Assembly: GCF_000384255.1 (NCBI RefSeq)
Contig: NZ_KB913035.1
Span: 2,681,093-2,745,092 of the forward strand
Reading direction: 5' to 3'
Source of the DNA: Methylotenera mobilis 13
GTDB taxonomy: Bacteria > Pseudomonadota > Gammaproteobacteria > Burkholderiales > Methylophilaceae
DNA: 64,000 bases
In this document: positions 8,995-18,612 of the stretch, piece by piece
Position numbering within the stretch: the first letter of the stretch is position 1
How the letters are laid out: each line of letters begins with the position of its first letter
Translations under genes and position numbers: made by a program
The notes under the pieces: model-generated
Told to the model about the DNA's origin: nothing
Database searches by the model: none
Seen by the model: only the letters and a program-made list of their open reading frames with translations

Positions 8995-10959
8995 TTAGCT
9001 AACAATGCCAGCAAGTTGTTCTCGGTACAAACTAAACTCTTTTTCAAAATCCAGATTCTTACGATTTGAAGCCATTGCAAAGTGCACCTCATTAGCACTT
9101 GGCTTGAGGTACAACCAAATTCTTCTTTCTCGGATATACATCATGGAAAAAATACCCAATACCAAAATCACCGAGCCTAAATAAACCCACTTTTGCCCTG
9201 GTGACTTAGTTAACTGCAAGCCACTCGCTTCTTTATGTTCGAACTGGTTAAGCTGCAAATAATAGGGTGCCCCATAAAAGAACATATCACTAAATGCATT
9301 GAGACTATCACGCATCAACGCTTCTGTTTCAGGCGTATTTTTAAGCAGAGGTTTATTGCTCAATTCCAAACCCATGTTATAAGCTTCATAAGCTGCGATA
9401 TTCACCATCTTAATATAAGTTGTTGCTGAGGCTTCACGCTCTTTTTCAGGCACACTTTGCTCAATGACTTTAGCAACCTCACTATAACCACCCTGCGCAA
9501 AGATTGTTAGCAAACGCACTAAGCTTAACTCAAACTGTTTTTTGACTTCAGGATTATCACTAACACCTAATGATTTTTTGGCGATGCGCTTCGCTATTTC
9601 CTGATATTTAGACTGGTCTAGCATCACCGCCCTAAAACCCATAAAGCCATTGATACTGAGATCTTCATCGGCAGGGATTCTTAAATAACGAAAATCTTCC
9701 TGCACTGTTTCACGCATACCAGACAAGAAATAAAACTTGCCGTCAATTTGCATCGGCTGCATATAGGTAACGTACTCAATCGCCTGACCACGGCTATCGC
9801 GTAGTTTATATGTCACATTAGGTCCTACGTTATGCGGCTTACCCTTACCGTCAGGTGACATATTAATAATATTAAACTTACGGAAGTCATTATATTCAAC
9901 ACGCAAAAGGTCATCGCCGTCACCTAATGCACCCTCATCAAAAATTGCACCAGTCAACTCACGTGATTTATCGCTTGGAGAAAACAGGTCCCACACATTG
10001 AATTTAAGACCAGTTCCGCCATCTTGGAAGTCTGATTGATAAATCGCGATGCCTTTGTAGGTTAATGGATGATTAACGCTGATTGTTTTAGTGATTGGCT
10101 CTTTTAACTCTGGGTCAAAAATCACCAAGTCACTCTCAAATGACTTTGGCTGACCTGTGGCATAATGTTCTATACGAAAATCTTTCAAACCCACAGCGAA
10201 TGGTAGCTCTTGAACCAAGTATCCATCGCGCACGCGTAAAAAAGCCACATTGTGCGTTGCACCCTCTGACAAGGTCATATTGCCACGGAACGAAGGATTG
10301 CTGACAGACATACGGCTTTCTGCCGGCACTTTTGAAACAGGCAGATCTAAGGTTTCGATACGTTTATAACCCAACATTTCCTGCACTTTAAACGGCAAGT
10401 TCCCGTCTAATAAACCGCCAAACAAAATCACCACCATCGCCACATGGGTGAATATATAACCCCAGCGCTGATGAGTACCCGCTTTAGCAGCAATCAACTC
10501 ACTGCCATCTTCTTGTGCTTTGATTTTATATTTAAAACCTTTTGCATTTAAAAAATGTAAAAGATTTTGCTTAGTAGCAGCATAATCCGCAGTTAAATTA
10601 AACGTAGCTTGATGACTAAAAGCGCGCAGTGATTTTTCAGTAGCATGATCTTTAAATGTGCGCCATTCTTTGAGCATTGCAGGTGTGTTTCGATAAATAC
10701 ACAAGCTGGTAGATATTACCAAAAACAACAGAATCACTAAAAACCAAACGCTATGATAAACATCATACAAGCCAAGATATTCAAACAGAGCGAACCAAAA
10801 CTGCCCAAATTTTACAATGTAGTTCTCATATGGCTCATTTTGCTTAAGCACAGTACCAATAACAGAAGCAACACCTAGAACACTCAGCAAACTCACAGCA
10901 AAACGCATAGAGCTAAGCAAATCTAAGAAGTTTTTAGTAAATGATAATTTAGGATTCAA
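8995..10959 (-). CDS. resB: ResB-like cytochrome c biogenesis protein (Ccs1)
   Basis: Membrane partner of CcsB in periplasmic heme delivery and apocytochrome ligation. 654 residues: transmembrane segments near residues 17-35, 68-88 and 165-185, a large periplasmic region, and a last helix near 595-613 (VYLGSVILVLGIFSMMYIRERR). The SMRFAVSLLSVLGVASVIGTVLKQNEP start and the NHPLTYKGIAIYQSDF segment are family hallmarks. The target cytochromes probably include the c4-type protein encoded just upstream. Confidence 0.93.
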   Translation of the reverse strand: MNPKLSFTKNFLDLLSSMRFAVSLLSVLGVASVIGTVLKQNEPYENYIVKFGQFWFALFEYLGLYDVYHSVWFLVILLFLVISTSLCIYRNTPAMLKEWRTFKDHATEKSLRAFSHQATFNLTADYAATKQNLLHFLNAKGFKYKIKAQEDGSELIAAKAGTHQRWGYIFTHVAMVVILFGGLLDGNLPFKVQEMLGYKRIETLDLPVSKVPAESRMSVSNPSFRGNMTLSEGATHNVAFLRVRDGYLVQELPFAVGLKDFRIEHYATGQPKSFESDLVIFDPELKEPITKTISVNHPLTYKGIAIYQSDFQDGGTGLKFNVWDLFSPSDKSRELTGAIFDEGALGDGDDLLRVEYNDFRKFNIINMSPDGKGKPHNVGPNVTYKLRDSRGQAIEYVTYMQPMQIDGKFYFLSGMRETVQEDFRYLRIPADEDLSINGFMGFRAVMLDQSKYQEIAKRIAKKSLGVSDNPEVKKQFELSLVRLLTIFAQGGYSEVAKVIEQSVPEKEREASATTYIKMVNIAAYEAYNMGLELSNKPLLKNTPETEALMRDSLNAFSDMFFYGAPYYLQLNQFEHKEASGLQLTKSPGQKWVYLGSVILVLGIFSMMYIRERRIWLYLKPSANEVHFAMASNRKNLDFEKEFSLYREQLAGIVS

Positions 10960-11085
10960 AATACGGCACTCTGAGGGTAAATTTAGGTTAATGCTCGTGG
11001 ACGCTATTGTAACTTATGACTTTAGCTGAGCAGTGATAGTTGCTAACCTTAACAAAAAAGGAGGTTTTCCCAGACATTTAGCGTT

Positions 11086-11112
11086 AAAAAGGGTAGCATT
11101 GCCACCCTTTTT
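11086..11112 (-). terminator. Terminator after cytochrome c4
   Basis: Stem formed by AAAAAGGGTAGC (11086-11097) and GCCACCCTTTTT (11101-11112), with one mismatch and a 3-base loop; T-run on the minus strand. Located 15 bases past the cytochrome stop. Confidence 0.82.
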
Positions 11113-11126
11113 TAATTCACACTAAT

Positions 11127-11738
11127 TTAACGTAAACCTTGAATATAATCTGCTACAGCAGCCATTTCTGCATCAGACATCTTAGCTGCAATTGCCATCA
11201 TCATTGGCGCATTTGCACGCTCACCTGAACGGAAAGCTTTCAATTGTGCAAGTGTGTAATCAGCATGCTGACCGCTTAAGCGTGGAAACTGTTTTGGTAA
11301 ACCTGCACCATTTGGACTGTGGCATGCCGCACAAGCTGGCACATTAGTCGCTGCATTGCCTGCACGGTAGATTTTTTCACCTACAGAACCGACACCATTT
11401 GACTTTGCTTTGGCTAATGTAGTTGGTTTAGCCGCAAAATAAGCCGCTAACTCTTTCATTTCAACATCAGTCAATCCAGCAGCCATGCCTGACATAACAG
11501 CGTTCGCACGCTTACCAGACTTAAACTCCATTAATTGCTTCTCTAAATACTCTGGGTGCTGACCTGCCAATTTAGGATTAAGGCTAATCGCGCTATTTCC
11601 ATCTGCTGCGTGGCATGCGGCGCAGACATTGTTTACTGTTTGCTGTGCAGATTTTGTCGCAGAATCTTCTGCCTGTGCATTAATAGAAATCCCCAACATT
11701 AAACCAGATATTAACCAAGCTAGATGACGAAATTGCAT
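11127..11738 (-). CDS. Diheme cytochrome c4-type protein
   Basis: Periplasmic electron carrier with two c-type hemes. 203 residues from the ATG at 11738, which has a GGAG Shine-Dalgarno 6 bases upstream; a longer frame to 11765 lacks one. Signal peptide about residues 1-23 (ending INAQAE). Heme sites are CAACHAADGNS and CAACHSPNGAG, with distal Met candidates in the two GMAAGLTDVEMKELAAYF / IAAKMSDAEMAAVADYI repeats, the tandem-domain pattern of cytochrome c4. It precedes resB-ccsB, which would mature it. Confidence 0.92.
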   Translation of the reverse strand: MQFRHLAWLISGLMLGISINAQAEDSATKSAQQTVNNVCAACHAADGNSAISLNPKLAGQHPEYLEKQLMEFKSGKRANAVMSGMAAGLTDVEMKELAAYFAAKPTTLAKAKSNGVGSVGEKIYRAGNAATNVPACAACHSPNGAGLPKQFPRLSGQHADYTLAQLKAFRSGERANAPMMMAIAAKMSDAEMAAVADYIQGLR

Positions 11739-11944
11739 TACCGCTCCTAAATCTAAATTATTCAACCAATTAACGCGCTATTTTAGCGAAAAACAACTAT
11801 TCGTGATAGCATTTTTCACCATTACATCAATTCCTTTAATAATTCAAAAAAACTGTCACTATCTGTCATGCAAAATTCATGACATCGATTTGAAAAACAT
11901 ATTGAATTACATAGGGAGCTTGCTTTACCAAAATCAGGATCAAT

Positions 11945-12595
11945 ATGCCTTTATTTCAAAATGCCGCTTTCTTTATCTCCGCCCACCACCTGCGTGATTT
12001 ACCGCCAGCCAGTGGTATTGAAGTTGCCTTTGCTGGCCGTTCAAATGCTGGAAAATCTAGCGCACTTAACACGTTGGCTAACCACAACCGCTTGGCATTT
12101 GTCAGTAAACAACCTGGGCGTACTCAGCTTATCAACTTTTTCACACTAGGCAACGATAGACACCTTGTAGATTTACCCGGCTATGGCTACGCTAAAGTAC
12201 CTGAAGCAATGCGCGCGCACTGGCAAAACGTGTTGGCACGCTACTTGGGTGAGCGTACTAGCTTAGGAGGCTTAGTGTTAGTGATGGATAGTCGTCATCC
12301 ACTCACTCCACTGGACCGTCAAATGCTCGATTGGTTCTGTCCTAGCGGCAAACCTGTCCACGTTTTACTGACAAAATCAGATAAGTTATCACGCGGGGAA
12401 GCCTCTTTGACGCTAAACCGAGTCCGCAAGGAGTTGATAGAAACGTGGGGCAATCACTATCACAGCGAGTGCACGATTCAATTATTTTCTAGCTTAAAGA
12501 AACAAGGCGTAGAAGAAGCTGAGAAAGTGATTGGTAAATGGTTATTTGCTGAAGAAGAGGAAGACGACAACAACGCAACAACTGAGACTATTTAA
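11945..12595 (+). CDS. engB: EngB/YsxC ribosome biogenesis GTPase
   Basis: GTPase needed for large ribosomal subunit assembly. 216 residues with G1 GRSNAGKS (about 31-38), G2 T in [12 protein letters not shown]3 DLPGYG, G4 TKSD and G5 FSS. The C-terminal tail is acidic (EEEEDDNN). Divergent from the cytochrome gene, with a 206-base shared upstream region. Confidence 0.95.
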   Translation: MPLFQNAAFFISAHHLRDLPPASGIEVAFAGRSNAGKSSALNTLANHNRLAFVSKQPGRTQLINFFTLGNDRHLVDLPGYGYAKVPEAMRAHWQNVLARYLGERTSLGGLVLVMDSRHPLTPLDRQMLDWFCPSGKPVHVLLTKSDKLSRGEASLTLNRVRKELIETWGNHYHSECTIQLFSSLKKQGVEEAEKVIGKWLFAEEEEDDNNATTETI

Positions 12596-12613
12596 CCTAT
12601 AGATTAAATAGTC
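12586..12613 (+). terminator. Stem-loop at the end of engB
   Basis: GACTATTTAA (12586-12595) and TTAAATAGTC (12604-12613) form a perfect 10-bp stem; the left arm includes the engB stop codon. The following T-run is short, so terminator strength is uncertain. Confidence 0.6.
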
Positions 12614-12679
12614 TTTAAATACCTTGAATCACTTTACAACCTAGCAGGCCGACCACTTAAGTCAGTCAAGGTAGAGCAA

Positions 12680-13399
12680 TTATTTACGCGTAAACACCAT
12701 ATCCCAGACACCATGACCAAGCTTCAGTCCACGATTCTCAAACTTGGTAAGCGGACGATAACTCGGCTTGACGGCATAATCTTTTGCCGTGTTTTCCAAT
12801 TGCGCTTCTGCGTTGAGTACTTCTAACACCCATTCTGCATATTCTTGCCAATCCGTTGCCACATGTAGATAGCCACCAGCCTTTAGCTTAGTGCATAACA
12901 AATTGACAAACTCAGCCTGAATCAACCGGCGTTTGTGATGGCGTTTTTTATGCCAAGGATCAGGGAAAAAGATATGCACGCCATCTAAGCTAGCATCCGC
13001 CAACATGTGATGTAACACTTCAACCACATCATGCTGAATCACACGAATGTTTGTTAGCGCATTTTCCTGAATCAGTTTAAGCAGTGCGCCCACACCTGGG
13101 GTATGTACCTCGGCGGCTAAAAAATCACAATCAGGTAGCACTTGAGCGATTTTGGCGGTCGTCTCACCCATACCAAAACCAATCTCCAGAATCTTTTTAC
13201 TATCTGCTCGATTAAATACTGCATTTAGATCTAATAATTCAGGTGTGTAATTCACCCCAAATTGTGGAAGACCTGTTTCTAATGCACGCGCCTGACCTTT
13301 AGTTAAACGCCCCTGGCGTAACACGAAACTGCGAATACGGCGCTGACTTAGCGCTTCGGTTTCATTTTCAACTTGTTCTGTTTGATTTAATGTATTCAT
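12680..13399 (-). CDS. trmB: tRNA (guanine-N7-)-methyltransferase TrmB
   Basis: Methylates G46 of tRNA using SAM. 239 residues with the SAM loop [10 protein letters not shown] near 72 and the TrmB signature [18 protein letters not shown] near 142. The C-terminal [19 protein letters not shown] is also typical. Confidence 0.96.
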   Translation of the reverse strand: MNTLNQTEQVENETEALSQRRIRSFVLRQGRLTKGQARALETGLPQFGVNYTPELLDLNAVFNRADSKKILEIGFGMGETTAKIAQVLPDCDFLAAEVHTPGVGALLKLIQENALTNIRVIQHDVVEVLHHMLADASLDGVHIFFPDPWHKKRHHKRRLIQAEFVNLLCTKLKAGGYLHVATDWQEYAEWVLEVLNAEAQLENTAKDYAVKPSYRPLTKFENRGLKLGHGVWDMVFTRK

Positions 13400-13495
13400 A
13401 AGCCCGAATTATACTTCAGGTACAACAACTCGTCAGTGACAACAACTCGTCAAGCACAACAATTCAGCACGGCCATATTACTGACATGATTATTT

Positions 13496-14659
13496 TTAAA
13501 GCGTGTGTGACTTATCACCAGACGAAAAACCGATTAACGCTTGATTTAGTCCTTTACCTAAGGCGATTACTTTAAATAAATCTCCCATTTCCGCAGGAGA
13601 CAATAACTTTTGTGCAGCAGCGGCCAGCGGTGCATAGCGCGCCATATCATGAGAAGAAACTTGACTCATGATCTCTAAAATTCCGCAGTTCATTAAAAAT
13701 TGTGCTTGTGAACAAAAGCCCATCAATTCAAGACCATTGTGCTCACCAGCATCAGCAACACTAGTAAAGTCCACATGCGCAGTAATATCCTGCAAACCAA
13801 CATAAACTAGCGGATCAATGTGTGCGTAATGCTGATAATGACACATCAACGTCCCAAGATTACGCTGTGGATGATAGTACTCTCGTGCAGAAAAACCATA
13901 ATCAACCATCATGATGGCGCCATGCTTTAATGAACAACCCAAGCTACTAACAAGGCCAATTGCCGCAGGGCTGATTTCAGTCAGATAATCATCAGGCAAC
14001 TCATGTGCATTCGCTAAATCAAAAATCTCACCAGAAGCTAATGGCTGATCTTGCCAATAAAAACTGCCGTTAAACGATACACCTCGCTCATACAATAATT
14101 GTGAATCAGCAGGGATTGGCTTGTATACCAAATGTACGGGAACAGCATCCAGCACTTCATTGCCCAACATAACGCCAACGAAATCGACTGGCAAGGTATC
14201 CAGCCAAACAACTCGTTCAAACAATGCTTCAGGAAGACTTTTCTGCATCGTTTCAAGCTGAACCTGGCGCAAGTAAGCACTAACTTCAAGGATGTAATAA
14301 TGAGACGGCAGTTGGTTAAGTGCCTGTAAGCTTAGCAACAAATCAACGGCGAGCTTACCAGAACCTGCACCTAGCTCAAGCACATCTCCCTGCGCTTCAA
14401 TTAACACCTGTGCCACTTGGTTAGCAAACGCTTGTGCAAACAAAGGCGAAATTTCAGGTGCGGTGACAAAATCTCCGCCTACACCGAACTTTTTAGCGCC
14501 GCCGCTGTAATAACCTAGGCTAGGTGTGTAAAGCGCCATCTGCATAAAGTCCGCAAATGATAGCCAACCGCCATGCTGACTGATTCTATCTTGAATTAAC
14601 AATGCAAGCTGTTGACTATGCGCTTGTGCATCAGCGTTAGGAATAGGTAATGAACTCAT
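13496..14659 (-). CDS. Class I SAM methyltransferase, MidA/NDUFAF7 family
   Basis: 387-residue COG1565-type protein. In mitochondria the family methylates an arginine of complex I subunit NDUFS2; the bacterial target is not established. Evidence: WLSFADFMQMALYTPSLGYYSGG near residue 34, GGDFVTAPEISPLFAQAFANQV near 65, the SAM loop ELGAGSGKLAVDLL near 95, and NEVLDAVPVH near 168. Divergent from the FolM-like gene with about 40 bases between starts, so promoters must overlap. Confidence 0.88.
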   Translation of the reverse strand: MSSLPIPNADAQAHSQQLALLIQDRISQHGGWLSFADFMQMALYTPSLGYYSGGAKKFGVGGDFVTAPEISPLFAQAFANQVAQVLIEAQGDVLELGAGSGKLAVDLLLSLQALNQLPSHYYILEVSAYLRQVQLETMQKSLPEALFERVVWLDTLPVDFVGVMLGNEVLDAVPVHLVYKPIPADSQLLYERGVSFNGSFYWQDQPLASGEIFDLANAHELPDDYLTEISPAAIGLVSSLGCSLKHGAIMMVDYGFSAREYYHPQRNLGTLMCHYQHYAHIDPLVYVGLQDITAHVDFTSVADAGEHNGLELMGFCSQAQFLMNCGILEIMSQVSSHDMARYAPLAAAAQKLLSPAEMGDLFKVIALGKGLNQALIGFSSGDKSHTL

Positions 14660-14699
14660 AAGCCATTATAATATTTTAGAAGAAAGAAATGAGTAAACT

Positions 14700-15449
14700 G
14701 TGGATACAAACAAAGATAAAGTTATTTTAATCACGGGCGGTGCCAAGCGCGTTGGTGCATCCATGTGCCGTGAACTGCATAAGCATGGTGCCAGGCTAAT
14801 GATTCATTACAACACCAGCATATCAGAGGCTCGCGCGCTTCAAGCAGAACTGAATTTACTACGCGCAAATTCAGTCGCTATTATCCAAGGTGATTTGCTT
14901 AACAATAACGTATTACCTACGCTGGTAAGTGAAACTGTGAATCAGTTTGGTAAATTAGACGTGCTCATCAATAATGCATCAACTTACTACCCAACAGACT
15001 TAGGGCAAATTAACGAAGAAAATTGGCAAGACTTAATCGGTAGCAATTTAAAAGCACCTGTATTTCTAGCACAAGCGGCAGCACCTGAGTTGCGTAAAAA
15101 CCACGGCTGCATTATTAATATCACTGATATGCATATTGAACGCCCGAAAAAAGGCTATATTATTTACAGCGTGGCAAAGGCTGGCTTAGTAACACTCACC
15201 AAATCACTCGCACATGAGCTTAGCCCAGAAGTGAGAGTCAATGCTGTAGCGCCAGGTCCTGTACAATGGCCTGAAAGCAACCCACAATTTGATGAAGTCT
15301 ATCGCCAACGCGTCATCAACCAAACATTACTCAAACGCGTAGGTGAGGCTGAAGACGTTGCCAAAGCAGTTAAGTTCTTAATTTACGACGCACCATTTAT
15401 TACAGGTCACGTATTAGCAGTTGACGGCGGCCGCTCTTTAAACCTGTAA
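14700..15449 (+). CDS. folM: FolM-like pteridine reductase (short-chain dehydrogenase)
   Basis: NADPH-dependent SDR likely reducing dihydromonapterin or dihydrofolate. 249 residues with TGGAKRVGASM (cofactor loop), NNAS near 91, and catalytic Y-x3-K in YSVAKAGL near 160. The ATG upstream at 14689 is out of frame and the frame has a stop at 14694-14696, so the GTG at 14700 is the first possible start. Function within SDRs is inferred from the TGGAKRVG and YYPTDLG segments of pteridine reductases. Confidence 0.8.
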   Translation: MDTNKDKVILITGGAKRVGASMCRELHKHGARLMIHYNTSISEARALQAELNLLRANSVAIIQGDLLNNNVLPTLVSETVNQFGKLDVLINNASTYYPTDLGQINEENWQDLIGSNLKAPVFLAQAAAPELRKNHGCIINITDMHIERPKKGYIIYSVAKAGLVTLTKSLAHELSPEVRVNAVAPGPVQWPESNPQFDEVYRQRVINQTLLKRVGEAEDVAKAVKFLIYDAPFITGHVLAVDGGRSLNL

Positions 15450-15515
15450 CGGCACTTAACCAACACCCCATCAAACATGATGCCAACTTGTAATATATTT
15501 TAGATTTAAAAGACT

Positions 15516-15661
15516 ATGATTAAACACCTACCAGACAACCATTCGAACAATTTCATCAAACTACGCAATAGTTTGATTAGCGCCACAGGCAAAGCCATTG
15601 GCGACTACAACATGATTGAAGAAGGCGACACCGTACTGGTATGTATGAGCGGCGGCAAAGA
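15516..15661 (+). pseudogene. ttcA: 5' fragment of host ttcA, split by the mobile island
   Basis: Encodes the first 48-49 residues of tRNA 2-thiocytidine synthetase TtcA ([13 protein letters not shown]... MSGGKD). TtcA thiolates C32 in tRNA with an Fe-S cluster and a PP-loop ATPase. The frame breaks inside the PP-loop SGGKDS: after the Asp codon it enters island DNA and stops at once (ISTTTTM, stop). The rest resumes in frame at 33721. Joining the AAAGA at 15657-15661 to that at 33718-33722 rebuilds a 301-residue TtcA. Confidence 0.93.
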
Positions 15662-15693
15662 TATTAGCACAACAACAACAATGTAATCTTTAA
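15662..15693. repeat. Left terminal inverted repeat of the ttcA island
   Basis: TATTAGCACAAC (15662-15673) matches the reverse complement of GTTATGCTAATA at 33703-33714 in 11 of 12 positions. A second block TAATCTTTAA (15684-15693) matches the inverted TTCAAGATTA at 33684-33693 in 9 of 10, at nearly the same spacing. The AAAGA just outside (15657-15661) is the presumed crossover core. Confidence 0.85.
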
Positions 15694-15806
15694 TATAAAT
15701 AAATATAATATAATCATGATGTTAAGTTTAAATAAAATTTATATTAAAAAAAATAAAATTATGCCTTATAATATATTTGAGCATATGTATTTTATGTAAA
15801 CATTTA

Positions 15807-17099
15807 ATGATTGAAAACCTTACAGCGCAAACAAGAATTATTATCGAAGATATCGGCTCTGGAGTTAACAAACGTTCAGTCAGAAGAGCCGTACTTTTAG
15901 ATACTCGCAGCGGTCTACTATGTGAGTTGCCCACTTTATATGTCTATCGAAATTTAGGCCAAAAAAGCCATAATACTCACCTTGCAATCCTTAGAGATTT
16001 GGCATTCTACTTAGAATGGTCACTAATAAAAAAATCAAGAAACCCTAATTGGATAGCACCAGAAACACGGGTGAAGAATAATTCACTTGCATTAACAAGA
16101 AGAGAAATTGATGAATTCAGTGGTTGGTGCGACTTCTCTTCTAAAGAGTTAGCCAGAATTCGTTCAATTGACAACCCTAAGCTTCATAGCATTCCATCTG
16201 GTATTTTAGTAGACATTTCCACATCTAACGCTCGTTTACGAAATTTATGCAACTATTTAATATGGCTTACTCAAGACTTTATTGAAGGTGCGCTGAATGT
16301 AGATGACAAATCTCTTATTAAAAGTGAAAAATATAAAAATATAATTTACGAAGCCTTTGAAAAAAACTATAAGTCAGATAAAAAACCTGCACCAGTGTAT
16401 TCTTTGGATTCAAATCAAACAGCGACTTTTTTACAAGCAATTAGCTCTAACAGTATTTTTCCTAATACCAATCATGGTAATAGGGATAAATTAATTGCCA
16501 GATTTCTTTATGAAACTGGACTGAGAGCAGGCGAATGCCTTAAAGTAACTTGCGCAGACATTAAGTATAACTACGAGATACGTCCTGGCAAATTTATAAA
16601 CATAATAAGAGTTAGACATAAACCAAATGATAATGCAGATCCGAGGACTAAAGAGCCTTTATCTAAGACTCTTTCTGGGGATCTAGCCGTTAGCAAGAAC
16701 TTAACCGCGGATTTAATCAAATATATTACAAATGAAAGACGTCTTGCGATTTCATTAAGCTCTAATATAAAAGAACATCCTTATCTATTTGTTTGCCAAA
16801 GTGGTCCAAGTATTGGAGAACCAATTTCACAGCGCAACTTGAATAGAATTATTTCAAAACTCAAATCGTTAAAAGAATTTCCAACATGGTTTACACCACA
16901 TTCTTTGAGGCACACGCACTTAACTGAGATAGCTAACATTGCTCATGAAAAAGGTAAAGATGTAAGAAGCATTTTAATTCAACGTGGCCGATGGGCTAAC
17001 ACCTCCACAATGCCTTCCAGATATAGCCAAAGACACATCATTGATCAAGCTGCAGAGCTAATTGAAGAGAGAGACCGCATCCTTGACAGCCTCAAATAA
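15807..17099 (+). CDS. Tyrosine recombinase, first of the trio (TnpA/GmtY-like)
   Basis: DNA strand-exchange enzyme expected to move the island. 430 residues from the ATG at 15807; an in-frame TTG at 15777 would add 10. The catalytic set is complete: Arg240 in YETGLRAGE, HxxR as His365/Arg368 in TPHSLRHTHLTE, Trp396 in RGRWANT, Tyr406 in PSRYSQ. Residues ~40-165 form a helical SAM-like DNA-binding domain. It overlaps the next gene by 38 bases. The 145 bases to the island end are AT-rich and should hold the subterminal binding sites. Confidence 0.9.
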   Translation: MIENLTAQTRIIIEDIGSGVNKRSVRRAVLLDTRSGLLCELPTLYVYRNLGQKSHNTHLAILRDLAFYLEWSLIKKSRNPNWIAPETRVKNNSLALTRREIDEFSGWCDFSSKELARIRSIDNPKLHSIPSGILVDISTSNARLRNLCNYLIWLTQDFIEGALNVDDKSLIKSEKYKNIIYEAFEKNYKSDKKPAPVYSLDSNQTATFLQAISSNSIFPNTNHGNRDKLIARFLYETGLRAGECLKVTCADIKYNYEIRPGKFINIIRVRHKPNDNADPRTKEPLSKTLSGDLAVSKNLTADLIKYITNERRLAISLSSNIKEHPYLFVCQSGPSIGEPISQRNLNRIISKLKSLKEFPTWFTPHSLRHTHLTEIANIAHEKGKDVRSILIQRGRWANTSTMPSRYSQRHIIDQAAELIEERDRILDSLK

Positions 17100-18612
17100 A
17101 TTTAGCGGATATGACACATTTATAGTTTATTCCAATGAACTTATTCCTGAAGATTTCCCTAAAAGAATCAGACCGATTGATAGCGGTAAGTTAATTGATG
17201 TCAACTTCGATCTTATGACATTAAAGGGAGATGCTGGTGACGCAAGTATAAGACTAAACCAATTATCAGTTGGTTTAACGAAAGCTACCAGTAGCATTTT
17301 TTACTATGTCGTCATTCATGCATTAAATGGAAGAAGAAAAATATCGACAGTTAAACGTTGGATTAATCAATTCTCGATGTTTATAAGAGTCATAAAAGAA
17401 TTAGTCCCAAACCAAATATCCTGTATCAATTTAGCAATGTTTAATTGGTTTAACCAAGATAAATCTCCCTCATCACAGAAGTTGCTTAGATCGTTTATAA
17501 AGTATTGGATTGGTCTCAATATCCCAGGAATTGATTTAGACCTTAAGAGCTATATAAAATCATCAAAATCACCCAAGCCCAAAAGCACTATAAACATCCA
17601 AAATTCCAATCCGCAAGAGCGTCCATTCAGTATGCAGCAAACCAGAAATATCCTTACAAATGTTGAAAGCTTATACATATCAGGTGAATTTAATCCACAA
17701 GATTATTTAATGTGGAGATTAATTATTTCTGAAGCAATGCGACCGTCGCAATTACAGTTATTAGAATTTGGAGACCTAAAAATTGATATGGATATAAATG
17801 GCAACTTGGTTAAAGTTCAAGTTAATGTTCCCATAGTTAAACAAAAAGCCACCCCGGCGCGAGAATACATGATGGAATACACACTTTCTGAGCCAATTGG
17901 TAGAGCGGTAGTAGAGCATATAAAATACATATCGAGTATTACAAAAAAAGAACCAGAACGTACTTTACCAATATTTTGCATTGCAAGAAAAGGTGCGGGA
18001 AAGCAGGTTCTTGTAAACAAAAATGGTATTAATATTACTAGCCGAATCATGAATAGTCGAAAATATATCGCTGGTATTGATGAAGAGCCTCAAGATTTAA
18101 ACTTATTTACTAGAAGGTTTAAACATACGAAACTAACCCATTTAGCGATGTTAGGTGCGCCTCTAGAGGTTTTAGCAAGGGCTGGATTTCAAACGTCCAC
18201 TGGATCACTAACACATTATGTCAATTTAACTGAAGAGGCTTTCGTTAATTATGAAAATCAATTATCAAGCCATCATGAGAACTTACTATCAGCATTCAGA
18301 GGTAAAGTAATTAACAAAAACTTCTCAACAAATCCTGATCTAGACCACCGGATTTTAGATCCAGATATCGATAAAGATGTTGGATCTTGCTCGACTAAGC
18401 CATGCAATGTACTTACCCCATTTGGATGTTATATTTGTCCGCGTTTTGAAGCATTTAAAGATGGGGCGCATCAGGCCGTTCTGGATAGCTTACTTTCCAA
18501 AAAGAAAAAATTAATAAAACTGAAACTTCCTCTTGAGGCTATTACAAGAGATGACTACCTTATTGATGCCGTCAGTTCTGTAATTTCTAGTATCAAAGAA
18601 CAAAATGGCTGA
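17062..18612 (+). CDS. Tyrosine-recombinase-like protein, second of the trio
   Basis: 516 residues if the TTG at 17062 is used; another TTG at 17083 is possible and no early ATG exists. Catalytic positions are partly degenerate: Arg227 (EAMRPSQ) and Tyr386 (LTHYVNL) remain, but the HxxRH box reads RRFKH (351-355), so box II is R-x-x-K. A Cys4 cluster follows (Cys443, 448, 456, 459 in SCSTKPCNVLTPFGCYIC), a likely zinc site typical of TnpB-class proteins. It may be an accessory subunit. The next gene starts inside its 3' end (8-base overlap). Confidence 0.8.
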   Translation: MKRETASLTASNKFSGYDTFIVYSNELIPEDFPKRIRPIDSGKLIDVNFDLMTLKGDAGDASIRLNQLSVGLTKATSSIFYYVVIHALNGRRKISTVKRWINQFSMFIRVIKELVPNQISCINLAMFNWFNQDKSPSSQKLLRSFIKYWIGLNIPGIDLDLKSYIKSSKSPKPKSTINIQNSNPQERPFSMQQTRNILTNVESLYISGEFNPQDYLMWRLIISEAMRPSQLQLLEFGDLKIDMDINGNLVKVQVNVPIVKQKATPAREYMMEYTLSEPIGRAVVEHIKYISSITKKEPERTLPIFCIARKGAGKQVLVNKNGINITSRIMNSRKYIAGIDEEPQDLNLFTRRFKHTKLTHLAMLGAPLEVLARAGFQTSTGSLTHYVNLTEEAFVNYENQLSSHHENLLSAFRGKVINKNFSTNPDLDHRILDPDIDKDVGSCSTKPCNVLTPFGCYICPRFEAFKDGAHQAVLDSLLSKKKKLIKLKLPLEAITRDDYLIDAVSSVISSIKEQNG